Assembly: GCF_900105385.1 (NCBI RefSeq)
Contig: NZ_LT629772.1
Span: 868,001 to 932,000, forward strand
DNA from: Microlunatus soli
Lineage (GTDB): Bacteria > Actinomycetota > Actinomycetes > Propionibacteriales > Propionibacteriaceae
DNA length: 64,000 nt
Direction: 5' to 3'
Below the pieces are notes generated by a model that did no database searches, had not been told where the DNA came from, and worked only from the letters and a program-made list of their open reading frames with translations. The position numbers and the translations under genes are program-made. Positions 9,468 through 18,527 of the stretch are shown piece after piece. Each line of letters opens with the position of its first letter. Position 1 is the stretch's first letter.

Positions 9468-9950
9468 TCAGTCCGACAGGTCCTTGCGCATCCGGATCCA
9501 GCTGTCGTTGAAGCCGAGTGATCGATAGAGCGCGGATGCGGCGTCGTTGCCGGCATGCATACTCAGCGTGATGGTGGCTGCACCTGCCGAGCGAGCCCAG
9601 CGTTCGAAGTCGTTCATCAACAGGGTCGCGATGCCGGACCGGCGCGCGGCGGCCGTGACCGCGACATCGGCGACGTACCCGACCGGACCGTGATGCCGTT
9701 CGATGCCGCCCTCGGGAGCCGGAGAGACGTTGCCGGTCAGGAAACCGACGGGGACGCCGTCCTGCTCGGCGACCGCACAGTAGTAGCCGTCGCCCGTCGG
9801 AAGGTCGGCATAGGCGGCCCGCATGCCGGCGGCGTCCGGCGGCTGCTTGATGTCGGGCCACCGGTCGGCGTGCCAGCCGACCGATTCGCGGGCCAGCTCG
9901 GCGATGGCGTCAAGATCATCGTTCGTCGCCGACCGGATGCGTACGCTCAC
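9468..9950 (-). CDS. GNAT-family N-acetyltransferase
   Basis: 160 aa from the GTG at 9950 (VSVRIRSATNDDLDAIAELA). The upstream in-frame extension overlaps the divergent small gene and has no similarity. It has the GNAT core VGYVADVAVTAAARRSGIATLLM, with acetyl-CoA loop R-R-S-G-I-A, and the terminal ASALYRSLGFNDSWIRMRKDL. Substrate unknown. It is convergent with the MmyB-type regulator gene. Confidence 0.85.
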   Translation of the reverse strand: MSVRIRSATNDDLDAIAELARESVGWHADRWPDIKQPPDAAGMRAAYADLPTGDGYYCAVAEQDGVPVGFLTGNVSPAPEGGIERHHGPVGYVADVAVTAAARRSGIATLLMNDFERWARSAGAATITLSMHAGNDAASALYRSLGFNDSWIRMRKDLSD

Positions 9951-10005
9951 CCGCCGACCATAGCCGTGCACCTGCGGAGGTGAGCCGTACCGGACGGTTG
10001 GCACA

Positions 10006-10320
10006 ATGGCGAACATGCCGACGTACACGGTCACCGACGGGAACCAGAACACGATCTCCCAGGTGGCGCCGAACAGTCTGAAGCAGTTCCTCGACGAGTG
10101 TGAGACCTACGCCGAGTTGCGTCGCGACGACTGGCCGGGACGGGCCGCGATCGCCCGGCCGGTGGACGGCCGGTGGCAGGTGGAGATCGTCGACGGCCGG
10201 CAGCGACTGGTCGCAACCACCCCGAACGCCGATGCCACCCTGGACGTCATGCGAGCCTGGGCCGAGGAGGACGACTGGTGGCAGGAGGCCTTCACCTGGC
10301 GGGCCGCCGAGGCGGGGTAA
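10006..10320 (+). CDS. Conserved small protein, function unknown
   Basis: 104 aa (or 101 from the ATG at 10015). Acidic and soluble, with no signal peptide and no membrane helix. Sequence features: TYTVTDGNQNTISQVAPNSLKQFLDECETYAELRR, then a mixed central strand region (GRWQVEIVDGRQRLVAT), then an unusually Trp-rich end (WAEEDDWWQEAFTW). I do not recognise a family. It is divergent from the GNAT gene (55-bp gap) and convergent with tetR; the codon bias is coding-like. Confidence 0.65.
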   Translation: MANMPTYTVTDGNQNTISQVAPNSLKQFLDECETYAELRRDDWPGRAAIARPVDGRWQVEIVDGRQRLVATTPNADATLDVMRAWAEEDDWWQEAFTWRAAEAG

Positions 10321-10326
10321 CCGACC

Positions 10327-10995
10327 TCATCCCAGCAGACCAGAGATCACGCCGGCGACGATCCGATCGAAGACCTCCGCCTCGTCGTCCTGCTCGGCTT
10401 CGGTTCCTGCCGCCAAAGCGGCGGTCAGCATGGGGTGGCTGTCGGGGCCCGGCGCGAGCTCGGACTCGCCGATCGGTAGTGACCGCTGGTGCGAGTTGAG
10501 TTCGTTGCGCACCAAGGCTGCCGTCAACGCGTTCAGTACGGCGATCGCCTCCAGCTTGCGTCCCGGCGGTAACGGAACATCGCGCAGCACAGACAGCGCA
10601 TCCTCCAGATAGTCGAGGGTGCGGGGTCCCATCGGATGAGCGGACGCGGTGGCATCCAACAGCCAGGGATGTCGTCGATAGCAGTCCCGTCCGGACCGAG
10701 CGAGCGCGAGTAGCTCAGTACGCCATCCGTCGCCGTCGGCGGGCCGTAAGATCTCGCCGTTGACCCGGTCGACCATCAATTCGATCAACTCGTCACGGGT
10801 CCGGATGTAGCGATACAAGGACGCGGGTTTCGACCCGAGTGCCTCGGCGACCGCCCGCATCGTGACCGCGGCCAGACCGCGTTCGTCGGCCAACGCGACA
10901 CCTGCCGCCGCCAATCGGTCCCGGTCGAAGCTCGGCGTCGGCCCTCGTCCGCCGCGCGCCGGTCGCCGCCAGATGCTCGCCGATCCGTTCGTCAC
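10327..10995 (-). CDS. TetR-family transcriptional repressor
   Basis: 222 aa from the GTG at 10995; upstream of this codon the frame runs across the operator region. The helix-turn-helix lies at about residues 23-70 (LAAAGVALADERGLAAVTMRAVAEALGSKPASLYRYIRTRDELIELMVDRV), followed by a TetR_C-type ligand domain with WLLDATASAHPMGPRTLDYLEDAL. It is divergent from an alpha/beta hydrolase gene. The 85-bp gap contains two copies of a 19-bp palindrome, so it very probably represses both itself and the hydrolase. Confidence 0.9.
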   Translation of the reverse strand: MTNGSASIWRRPARGGRGPTPSFDRDRLAAAGVALADERGLAAVTMRAVAEALGSKPASLYRYIRTRDELIELMVDRVNGEILRPADGDGWRTELLALARSGRDCYRRHPWLLDATASAHPMGPRTLDYLEDALSVLRDVPLPPGRKLEAIAVLNALTAALVRNELNSHQRSLPIGESELAPGPDSHPMLTAALAAGTEAEQDDEAEVFDRIVAGVISGLLG

Positions 10996-11009
10996 ATCAC
11001 ACCCCTTTT

Positions 11010-11028
11010 CTGCGAACACTGTACGCAC
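11010..11028. promoter_or_regulatory. TetR operator, imperfect copy
   Basis: CTGCGAACACTGTACGCAC is a degenerate copy of the perfect palindrome at 11049-11067. It lies next to the tetR start codon, and its centre is 39 bp from that of the second site, close to four helical turns. Confidence 0.65.
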
Positions 11029-11048
11029 TATTGTGGTGGACACACCAA

Positions 11049-11067
11049 CTGCGAACGTCGTTCGCAG
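11049..11067. promoter_or_regulatory. TetR operator, perfect palindrome
   Basis: CTGCGAACGTCGTTCGCAG is a perfect 8-3-8 palindrome that ends 13 nt before the hydrolase ATG. Its position and symmetry suit a TetR dimer blocking the hydrolase promoter. Confidence 0.75.
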
Positions 11068-11080
11068 AAAGGATCCGATC

Positions 11081-12070
11081 ATGACCTCCGAGCACTCCTC
11101 GCCGTGGACAGAGACCCGCTACGCCCACAACGGCGACATCTCCTTGGCCTACGACAGGCTGCGGTTCGCCCCTCGACCGGACAGCCCCCGATCAGCTGGC
11201 TCGCCACCGGACACGCGGGCCGAGCCGTTGTTGTTGATCATGGGCTGGGCGATCTCGCGTTCCTGGTGGCCGCAGGGTCTGGTCGAGGCGTTCGCGGCCC
11301 AGGGGTTCGACGTCGCCCGCTACGACAATCGCGACTCCGGCCGGTCGAGCAGACTTCCCGACACCTCGGTCCGCAATCCCCTTGCTGCCTTGGCATTCCG
11401 GCGCGGCTCGAGCTATTCCTTCGAAGACCTGGCCGACGACGCGGTGGCGGTCCTGGACGCTCTCGGCTGGCAGCGGGCGCACCTGTTCGGACATTCGATG
11501 GGCGGACTGATCGCTCAGCGGGTCGCGCTGCGCCATCCCGATCGGGTGATCAGCCTCACCTCGTCCGGCGCCCAGCCCAGCGACCTGTCCGGACTCGCGG
11601 TGCTGCGTCACATCAACCTTCTCCAGGTCGCCCGGTTCGCCATCACGAAGCACCCGGACGGCAAGGCCGGGGACGCCTCCGCGGCGGCCATGGCGATGAA
11701 CGGTCTGGCCTCGCCCGAGGTGCCGATCGACGAGGAGGTGCTGCGAGCCTGGACAGAGATCGACGAGGACTCCGGACTGCGCGACCCCAGCGCGATGAGC
11801 CGTCAACTCGGCGCAACGTGGCACGGTCGCCGGCTGCGTGAGCTGCGGACCCCGACCTTGATCATGCACGGGCTGGACGATCCCCTGCTCAAGGTCACAG
11901 CAGCAGTGGCGATGGTCCGGGCGATCCCGGGAGCCAAGCTGGTGGTGCATTCCGGCGTCGGGCACTACATCCCGAGCTGGGTCTGGCCCGACATCGCCCG
12001 CGAGGTCGGCTGGCACGCCGCCGCAGCGTTCCGACGCGAGAACGAGGAGACGATCACGGCGACGCGCTGA
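11081..12070 (+). CDS. Alpha/beta hydrolase
   Basis: 329 aa, with AGAAAGGATCC just upstream of the ATG. Alpha/beta-hydrolase fold: LLLIMGWAISRSWWP (oxyanion region), nucleophile elbow GHSMGG (S139), acid in MHGLDDPLLK, and His in HSGVGHYIPSW. The G-W-A instead of HG-G in the oxyanion loop is typical of the esterase/3-oxoadipate-enol-lactonase-like group. The substrate is unknown. Control by the divergent TetR repressor suggests it handles a compound the cell must sense, for example an ester or lactone. Confidence 0.88.
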   Translation: MTSEHSSPWTETRYAHNGDISLAYDRLRFAPRPDSPRSAGSPPDTRAEPLLLIMGWAISRSWWPQGLVEAFAAQGFDVARYDNRDSGRSSRLPDTSVRNPLAALAFRRGSSYSFEDLADDAVAVLDALGWQRAHLFGHSMGGLIAQRVALRHPDRVISLTSSGAQPSDLSGLAVLRHINLLQVARFAITKHPDGKAGDASAAAMAMNGLASPEVPIDEEVLRAWTEIDEDSGLRDPSAMSRQLGATWHGRRLRELRTPTLIMHGLDDPLLKVTAAVAMVRAIPGAKLVVHSGVGHYIPSWVWPDIAREVGWHAAAAFRRENEETITATR

Positions 12071-12453
12071 CGGCTTCTGTGACGTGCCCGCCGAACAGGC
12101 ATTGTCTCCACGTTTCGGCTGGAGCTCTATTCGATCTTGACGACGGGCAGCTTCGCCGCGTACGCACCTGAGCGCGGGATCGGTGCCACCCGGGTTTGGC
12201 ACCGGAGCGATCGCCGGGTGGCTCCAGCACGTCGAGAACAACCCGTGAACCATCTCCAACGGGGAGCGCGCTGGCTGCGGTCCGGCGGACCCAGTGCACA
12301 CGACGACTGTCACGTCCGGCTCGCTGCTCCGGGTCGGAAAATCGACGCTCCGGTCGAGCCGGTCGTCATTCTGATCGTTCGGCACACTCGACCCGTCCGC
12401 ATGGCTCACCGACGCGGGTGGCACGCCGACGGATCCAGGGGAGGCGCAGACGG
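12071..12453. other. Intergenic region between convergent hydrolase and GntR genes
   Basis: 383 bp between two genes that end towards each other. I see no convincing gene, RNA or repeat. A weak GCCGAA/TTCGGC pairing at about 12090-12118 could be part of a terminator for the hydrolase gene. Confidence 0.5.
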
Positions 12454-13191
12454 TCACCGCGCCGCGTCGAGGGTCTCCTTGAAGTGCGCGCGGCGGGCCT
12501 TGCCGACATGGTCGGCGATCAGGGCGCCGGCGGCGTCGATCTCGCCGGCCAGGATCGCGTCCAGCAGTGCCCGGTGCTCCTGCCAGGACGACGCCGCGCG
12601 GGTCTCGACGTCGCGGCTGTAGACCCATTCGATCTTGGCGGCGACCTGGCGGAGCAGCACGGTCAGGCTCGCACTCTGGCTGGCATGCGCGACCCCCAGG
12701 TGGAAGGCGGTGTTCAGCGCCGGCAGTTCGGCGGTCTCACCGGCTGCGACCAGCCGCTCGCCGGACGAGACCAGGGCGTCCAGCTCGGAGCCGATCCGTC
12801 GCAATTCCTCGCGTTCGGTCGCCCAGGCCTGCTGGCTGGCCTCGCGGACGATGGTCGATCCGGTCGGCTCGGTCCGGGACCGGGAGGCGGCGGCGAACCG
12901 CTCGGCGCAGCGTCGGAAGATCCGGGTCTCGATCACCTCGCGGACGGCGAACAGGTCGGAGACCTCGGCGCGATCCAGCGACGCCACGGCCGCTCCGGCA
13001 AAGGGACGCAGGACGACGAAGCCCTCCGATTCCAAGGTCCGTAGCGCTTCGCGGATCGGCACCCGGGAGACGCCGAACTCGCGACTCAGCGCGGTCTCGG
13101 TGAGTCGATCACCGGGCGCGTAACCGCCGGAGGTGATCGCGGTACGGATCTGGTCGACGACCCGCGTCGTCAGGCTGGTCATCGCGGCCAC
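12454..13191 (-). CDS. GntR-family regulator, FadR/FCD subfamily
   Basis: 245 aa. N-terminal winged helix (residues about 5-72: VVDQIRTAITSGGYAPGDRLTETALSREFGVSRVPIREALRTLESEGFV), followed by an all-helical FCD domain with metal-type positions (REVIETR, FHLGVAHAS, EHRALLDAILAGD-like). The FCD domain carries an extra charged stretch (RTEPTGSTIVREASQQAWATEREE). It is the last gene downstream of the peptide transporter/GGT cluster and probably senses a substrate of that system. FadR-type regulators bind TnGTnnnACnA sites, and such sites stand in front of the first gene of this cluster (20180-20209). Confidence 0.88.
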   Translation of the reverse strand: MAAMTSLTTRVVDQIRTAITSGGYAPGDRLTETALSREFGVSRVPIREALRTLESEGFVVLRPFAGAAVASLDRAEVSDLFAVREVIETRIFRRCAERFAAASRSRTEPTGSTIVREASQQAWATEREELRRIGSELDALVSSGERLVAAGETAELPALNTAFHLGVAHASQSASLTVLLRQVAAKIEWVYSRDVETRAASSWQEHRALLDAILAGEIDAAGALIADHVGKARRAHFKETLDAAR

Positions 13192-13216
13192 ACCGGAAGT
13201 GTCGTCGATGCGCCGT

Positions 13217-14899
13217 TCATACCAGCAGCCCGGCTCCGGGAATCGCGTCCAGCAGCCGGCGGGTGTATTCCGACTGCGGCGCGTCGAAGACCTGGTCGAC
13301 GTCGCCGTGTTCGACGACCTTGCCCCGATTCATCACCAACACCCGGTCGGCGACCTGACGGACCACCCCCAGGTCGTGGGTGATGAACAGATAGCTCAGA
13401 CCGAGCCGCCGTTGAAGATCATCCAGCAGCCGCAGGGTCTGGTCCTGGACCACCACGTCCAGCGCCGAGACGGCCTCGTCGCAGACCAGGATGGACGGCT
13501 CCAGGGCAAGAGCACGGGCAATCGCCACCCGCTGTCGCTGACCTCCGGACAGCTCCGAGGGACGTCTGCCGGCGATCGAGGTCGGCAGGGCGACCTGGTC
13601 GAGCAGCTCCGCCACCCGACGCCGCCGCGAGGTCCGATCCCCGATCCGGAAGAGCCGCAACGGTTCGTCGATCAGGTGCTGGATGGAGTAGGTCGGGTTC
13701 AACGAGGCGTACGGATCCTGGAAGACGGGCTGCATCTCGCGGCGGATCGATCGCCGGGCCTGCCCGGTGGCCAACTGGACGACGCGGCCGTCGACCCGGA
13801 CCTCGCCGGCCGTCGGCCGTTCCAGGCCGAGCACCAGCTTGGCGGTGGTCGACTTGCCCGATCCGGACTCGCCGACCACGGCGATCGTGCTGCCCTTGGT
13901 CAGGTCGAACGAGACGTCGTCGACAGCCACCAGCCGCTGCCCACGCTGCCCACGGATCCGATACTCCTTGCGCAGATTGTGCGCGGACAGCACAACATCC
14001 GCCGCCGGAGATCCCTGAGCCTGTCGAAGGGCATCCACCGATCCCTCGACAACCCCGGGACCCTTGTGCGCTTGGCGATCACGGACCTTCAGCGACGGAA
14101 TGGCCGCGATCAGTCGTTGGGTGTACTCCTGCTGCGGGTCGGTGAGCAGGTCGACGGCCGGGCCGCTCTCCACCACCCGGCCGCGTTCCATCACGATCAC
14201 CCGGTCGGCCCGTTCGGCGGCCAGACCAAGATCATGAGTGATCAACAGCATCGACGTGCCACGGGCGGCACGCAGCTGCTCCAGATGGTCAAGGATCTGG
14301 CGTTGCACGGTGACGTCCAACGCCGAGGTCGGCTCGTCGGCGATCAACAACTCCGGTTCGCAGGCCAGCGCGATCGCGATCAGCACTCGCTGCCGCAGCC
14401 CTCCGGAGAATTCATGCGGATATTGCCGGTAACGCTGCTCGGCCTCAGGGATACCGGCCTCCCCCATCAGCTCGATCGCGCGTCGCCGGGCTGCCGCACC
14501 GGTCGCCATTCCGTGTGCCGCCAACGTTTCGGCGATCTGGCGGCCGACCCGTAGGGCCGGGTTGAGGTTAGACATCGGGTCCTGCGGGACCAGGCCGATC
14601 TGCCGGCCGCGGAGTCGGCGCAGCCGGGCCGGCGTCGGGTCGGTGACGTCCTCGCCCCGGAAGTTGATCTTGCCGGCGGTGATCCTGCCGGTGCCGGGGA
14701 GCAGACCGAGCACGGCCGCTGCCGTCGTCGACTTGCCCGAGCCGGACTCGCCGACGACGGCGACCCGTTCGCCGGCGGCCACCGTCAGCGAGGTCCCGTG
14801 CAGTGCCGGTTCCCAGTCCCGGTCGCTGCGGTAGGAGACCTCGAGGTCGCGCACCGCCAGCACCGGTTCGGTCACGGCCGACTCAGCGTCCGACGGCAT
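13217..14899 (-). CDS. Peptide ABC transporter, fused double ATP-binding protein (DppD-DppF type)
   Basis: 560 aa with two complete ABC ATPase modules in one chain. The first Walker A is GESGSGKST near residue 54, with LIADEPTSALDV as Walker B; the second is GESGSGKST near residue 350, with LVCDEAVSALDV. Signature motifs are FSGGLRQR and LSGGQRQR. Each module ends in the oligopeptide-type C-terminal segment. The start overlaps the end of the GGT gene by 17 nt, with GAGGGG nearby; a GTG at 14875 is an alternative. It energises uptake through the two permeases of this operon. Confidence 0.93.
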   Translation of the reverse strand: MPSDAESAVTEPVLAVRDLEVSYRSDRDWEPALHGTSLTVAAGERVAVVGESGSGKSTTAAAVLGLLPGTGRITAGKINFRGEDVTDPTPARLRRLRGRQIGLVPQDPMSNLNPALRVGRQIAETLAAHGMATGAAARRRAIELMGEAGIPEAEQRYRQYPHEFSGGLRQRVLIAIALACEPELLIADEPTSALDVTVQRQILDHLEQLRAARGTSMLLITHDLGLAAERADRVIVMERGRVVESGPAVDLLTDPQQEYTQRLIAAIPSLKVRDRQAHKGPGVVEGSVDALRQAQGSPAADVVLSAHNLRKEYRIRGQRGQRLVAVDDVSFDLTKGSTIAVVGESGSGKSTTAKLVLGLERPTAGEVRVDGRVVQLATGQARRSIRREMQPVFQDPYASLNPTYSIQHLIDEPLRLFRIGDRTSRRRRVAELLDQVALPTSIAGRRPSELSGGQRQRVAIARALALEPSILVCDEAVSALDVVVQDQTLRLLDDLQRRLGLSYLFITHDLGVVRQVADRVLVMNRGKVVEHGDVDQVFDAPQSEYTRRLLDAIPGAGLLV

Positions 14900-16694
14900 A
14901 GCCCTGTGCCCCTCGCGGATTCGCCGCCGCGGTCAGTTCACCGGTCCGCGGGTCGCGGCTCACCGAGGACAACCGGCCGAGCGCCCAGTCGCCGGCCCGG
15001 GTCACCCGATGGCCACGGCGTTCAAGATCACCGATGACGTCCGCACCGAGCCGGTCTTCGACGACGGCTCCGGCCGGTGTCTGGGTCCGCGGCCAGAACG
15101 AGCCCGCCAGCGCGGTGGTGTGCAGGGACGGCGCATCGATCGCCTGTTGCCCGCTGTAGCCGCCGACCAGCGTGCGTAGCAGATAGCTGAGCTGCCACTG
15201 GTCCTGTTGATCGCCCCCGGGACTGCCGAGCGCCGACGTCGGTACGCCATCGGTGAGCAGCACGGTCGGCGTCAAGGTCGTCCGCGGCCGACGCCCCGGT
15301 GTCAATGCCGACGGAGACGCCGGATCGAGCCAGGTCATCTGCAGCCGAGTCCCCAGGCAGAACCCGAGCGACGGGATGTGCGGTGAGGACTGCAGCCAGC
15401 CGCCCGACGGCGTCGCCGAGATCATGTTGCCCCACCGATCGACGATGTCCAGATGGCAGGTGTCACCGCGGGTCTCGCCGGTCGGCCGCACCGTCGGCTC
15501 GCCGACACCCGCGGCTGCGGTCGCCGACTCCAGGAGCACCGGGACCGGGTACGGGTCCCAGCCGTCCACCCTTCCCGGCAAGGCCTGTTCGATCGCGCGG
15601 TCGGTGATCTCGCGACGCCGCCGATCGGCGTACTCGGTCGACAGCAGTTGCTGCAGCAGGGCGTCCCGATCGCCGGCGGTTCCATGATCAACAGCGGTGC
15701 CCGGATCTCCGTAGTAGGCGTCCCGATCGGCCATCGCGAGCTTCAACGCCTCCAGGATGGTGTGCGCACCCGCCGGCTGCTGCGGATCGAGTTCGTCGTC
15801 GGTGAATCCGTCCAGCAGCCGCAACGCCTGCAGCAGCACCGGTCCCTGTCCCCACTGGCCGGACTTCAGCACGGTGTGACCGCGGAACTCGATGCTCGCC
15901 GGGGTCTCCCAGCCGGCACCGAACCCGGCGAAGTCTGCGGCGGTGATCACCGCAGCGTGATCATGGCCGTCGGAGTGCCGGTGCGGTTCGGCCAGGAACG
16001 CCGCCGCTTCCTCCGCGACGAAGCCCTGCGCCCATTCGGTCCGGACCGCTTCGATCCGATCCTCCCGACTGGCTGCCCCCTGCCCCGCCGCCAGCAACCG
16101 ACGCAGCACGTCGGCGTAGGCCGGATTGCGATGGCTGCGGACCACCGGTTGCCCGCCGGGCAGCCAGAAGTCGGCCGACGAGGTCCAGGACTCGGTGAAG
16201 AGCTCGGCGACGGTCCCGATGGTGCCGGCGACCCGGGACACCAGCGGATAACCCCGCTCGGCGTAGTCGATGGTGTAGGCCCACAGATCGGCCAGTTCCA
16301 TCGTCCCGTGATCACGGGCCAGCAGCAGCCAGGCGTCGACCGCACCCGGCACCGCGGCCGCCAGGCCGCCGGCACCCGGCACCAGATCCAGCCCTTCGGA
16401 CCGGTAGTGCTCGATGGTGGCCCCCGCTGGCGCAGGCCCCTGCCCACACAGCACTCGCGCTGGGCCCCCGACCGGTGCGGCGATGCCGACCATGTCCCCG
16501 CCGGGACCGTTCAGATGCGGTTCGACGAGATGCAGCACGAAGCCGGTCGCGACGGCGGCGTCGTAAGCGTTTCCGCCCTGCTCCAGGACGGCCTGGCCGA
16601 CCGAGCTGGCCAACCAGTGCGTGCTGGCGACCATCCCGAAGCTGCCACGCAGATCGGGGCGGGTGGTGAATTCGGCGGGCGGGGTGTAGGTCAT
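14883..16694 (-). CDS. Gamma-glutamyltransferase-family hydrolase (Ntn-type)
   Basis: 603 aa. This family makes an inactive precursor that cleaves itself before a Thr; that Thr then attacks gamma-glutamyl bonds. The predicted nucleophile is T412 in GETRGDTCHLDIVD, followed by the conserved NMISATPSGGWLQSSPHIP and SALGSPGGDQQ (oxyanion/gamma-glutamyl binding). The N-terminal GMVAST-LASSVGQAVLEQGGNAYDAAVAT block is standard. There is no signal peptide, so it should act in the cytoplasm. It sits inside a peptide ABC operon, which suggests intracellular cleavage of an imported gamma-glutamyl peptide or a related amide. Cephalosporin-acylase-like activity is the alternative. Confidence 0.9.
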   Translation of the reverse strand: MTYTPPAEFTTRPDLRGSFGMVASTHWLASSVGQAVLEQGGNAYDAAVATGFVLHLVEPHLNGPGGDMVGIAAPVGGPARVLCGQGPAPAGATIEHYRSEGLDLVPGAGGLAAAVPGAVDAWLLLARDHGTMELADLWAYTIDYAERGYPLVSRVAGTIGTVAELFTESWTSSADFWLPGGQPVVRSHRNPAYADVLRRLLAAGQGAASREDRIEAVRTEWAQGFVAEEAAAFLAEPHRHSDGHDHAAVITAADFAGFGAGWETPASIEFRGHTVLKSGQWGQGPVLLQALRLLDGFTDDELDPQQPAGAHTILEALKLAMADRDAYYGDPGTAVDHGTAGDRDALLQQLLSTEYADRRRREITDRAIEQALPGRVDGWDPYPVPVLLESATAAAGVGEPTVRPTGETRGDTCHLDIVDRWGNMISATPSGGWLQSSPHIPSLGFCLGTRLQMTWLDPASPSALTPGRRPRTTLTPTVLLTDGVPTSALGSPGGDQQDQWQLSYLLRTLVGGYSGQQAIDAPSLHTTALAGSFWPRTQTPAGAVVEDRLGADVIGDLERRGHRVTRAGDWALGRLSSVSRDPRTGELTAAANPRGAQGYAVGR

Positions 16695-16701
16695 GATCAG
16701 G

Positions 16702-17571
16702 TCAGCTCCTGGCAGGGTCGAGGGCGTCGCGGAGGGCGTCGCCGAAGAGGTTGAAGGCCAGGCAGATGATCACGATCATCAGGCCCGGTACGACGGCGGC
16801 CGCCGGACTGCGATAGATGTACTGCTGGGCATCAGAGAGCATGATGCCGAGGCTGGGGGCCGGCGGCCGGATCCCCAGACCGAGGAAGGACAGCGTCGCC
16901 TCACCGATGATCGCCACCGGCATGATCACGGTGGCCTGGACGATCACCGCGGGCAGTGCGTTCGGCAGGATGTGACTGATCATGATCCGGGGACCGGTCG
17001 CATCAAGAGCTCGGGCCGAGGCGACGAAGTCCAACTCCTTCCAGCGCAGGGTTTCGGCGCGGACGACCCTGATCATGGTCGGCACCTGGGCAATACCCAG
17101 CGCGATCGCGGCTCCGGAAAGGCTGGCACCGTTGATGGCTGCCAACCCGACCGCGATGATCAGGAACGGGAAGGCCAACATCAGGTCCGTCAGTCGGGAG
17201 ATCAACGCGTCCAGGGTCTTCCAGAAGCCCGACATCAGTCCGAGCGGAACACCGATCAGGATGGCCAGCCCGACCGACAACACACCGACCTCGAGCGATG
17301 CCCGGGTGCCGTAGAGGACCCGGGAGACGATGTCGCGACCAAGATCATCACTGCCCAGCCAGAAGCCGACCGTGCCGATCCGTTGGAACGGGGTGGCGAA
17401 GTGCACCTGGGTCGGCGGGTACGGCGCCAGTGCCGGCGCGCCGATCGCCATGATCAACACCACCGCGAGCAGCACCATGCCGACGACGCCGAGCGGGTTG
17501 CCGCGCAGTCGCCGCCAGACCCGGCCGCGGACGGCGCCGAGGTCGAGATCGGTGACGGTCTGGGTCGCCAT
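16702..17571 (-). CDS. Peptide ABC transporter permease, DppC type
   Basis: 289 aa with five to six membrane helices. The N-terminal block (RLRGNPLGVVGMVLLAVVLIMAIGAPALAPY) is typical of DppC/OppC, and the EAA loop for ATPase contact is near ALDATGPRIMISHILPNALP. GSDDLGRDIVSRVLYGTRASLEVG is the DppC signature. The ATG overlaps the stop of the DppB-type gene (TGATG), with GGAGG in front, so the two are coupled. It forms the pore with the DppB-type subunit. Confidence 0.93.
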   Translation of the reverse strand: MATQTVTDLDLGAVRGRVWRRLRGNPLGVVGMVLLAVVLIMAIGAPALAPYPPTQVHFATPFQRIGTVGFWLGSDDLGRDIVSRVLYGTRASLEVGVLSVGLAILIGVPLGLMSGFWKTLDALISRLTDLMLAFPFLIIAVGLAAINGASLSGAAIALGIAQVPTMIRVVRAETLRWKELDFVASARALDATGPRIMISHILPNALPAVIVQATVIMPVAIIGEATLSFLGLGIRPPAPSLGIMLSDAQQYIYRSPAAAVVPGLMIVIICLAFNLFGDALRDALDPARS

Positions 17572-18527
17572 CAGGCCTCCCCTCCTACCCGGATCCGCGG
17601 GTTCAGCAGCGAGTACACCACGTCGACCGCGAGGTTGATCAGGACGTAGCCCGCGGTGATGATCACCACCACCGCCTGGATCACCGGATAGTCACGAGTG
17701 AACACCGAGTCCAGGGTGAGTTTGCCGAACCCGGGGAGTCCGAAGATCCGTTCGGTCACCACCGCACCGGAGATCAGTCCGCCCAATTGCAGGCCGATGA
17801 TCGTCACCACCACGATCAGCGAGTTCCGCAGCACGTAGTTGCCCAGCACCGAGCGGCGGGACAGCCCCTTGGCCCGTGCGGTCCGGACGTAGTCCGCACC
17901 CAGAGTCTCGATCATCGATGATCGGGTCTGTCGTGCGACCACGGCAGCCAGTGCGGTGCCGAGGATCACCGCCGGCAGGGTCAGGTAGTACAACGCCCGC
18001 AGCGGGTTCTCGGTGACGGCGACATACCCCGAGGCGGGGAACCAGTTCAGGGTGACTGCCAGATACAGGATCGCCAGCAGGCCGAGCCAGAAGTGCGGGA
18101 TCGACAGTCCGCCCAGGGAGAACAGGTTGGCCACCCACTCCGGCCATTTGCCGCGGTACAACGCTGCCACGGTGCCGGCGACGATGCCGATCAGTACGGC
18201 GATGACGATCGCGTAGGCCGACAGCCACAGGGTCACCGGCAGGGTTGCGGCGATCAGATCGATCACCGGCGTGCCGGTCCGGATCGAGGTGCCGAAGTCA
18301 CCGCGCACCATGTTGGCCAGGAAGTGTCCGAACTGGGTGAGCACCGGCTGGTCGAGGCCGAGGCTGCGTCGGACGGCGGCGACGGTTGCCGGATCGGCTT
18401 CCTCACCGGCCAGCGCCAAGGCCGGGTCACCGGGCAGGGCACGGACCCCGAGGAAGACCACGAACGCTGACAGCAACAGGGTGATCACCGCGTGCAGCAG
18501 CTTGGTCAGGATGTGGCGGATCATCAC
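17571..18527 (-). CDS. Peptide ABC transporter permease, DppB type
   Basis: 318 aa, six membrane helices. Opens with ILTKLLHAVITLLLSAFVVFLGVRALPGDPA, the DppB/OppB start with the PGDPA motif; EAA loop near VRTARAKGLSRRSVLGNYVLRNS; closes with INLAVDVVYSLLNPRIR. Its start overlaps the end of the substrate-binding protein gene (ATGA), showing a continuous operon. Confidence 0.94.
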   Translation of the reverse strand: MMIRHILTKLLHAVITLLLSAFVVFLGVRALPGDPALALAGEEADPATVAAVRRSLGLDQPVLTQFGHFLANMVRGDFGTSIRTGTPVIDLIAATLPVTLWLSAYAIVIAVLIGIVAGTVAALYRGKWPEWVANLFSLGGLSIPHFWLGLLAILYLAVTLNWFPASGYVAVTENPLRALYYLTLPAVILGTALAAVVARQTRSSMIETLGADYVRTARAKGLSRRSVLGNYVLRNSLIVVVTIIGLQLGGLISGAVVTERIFGLPGFGKLTLDSVFTRDYPVIQAVVVIITAGYVLINLAVDVVYSLLNPRIRVGGEA

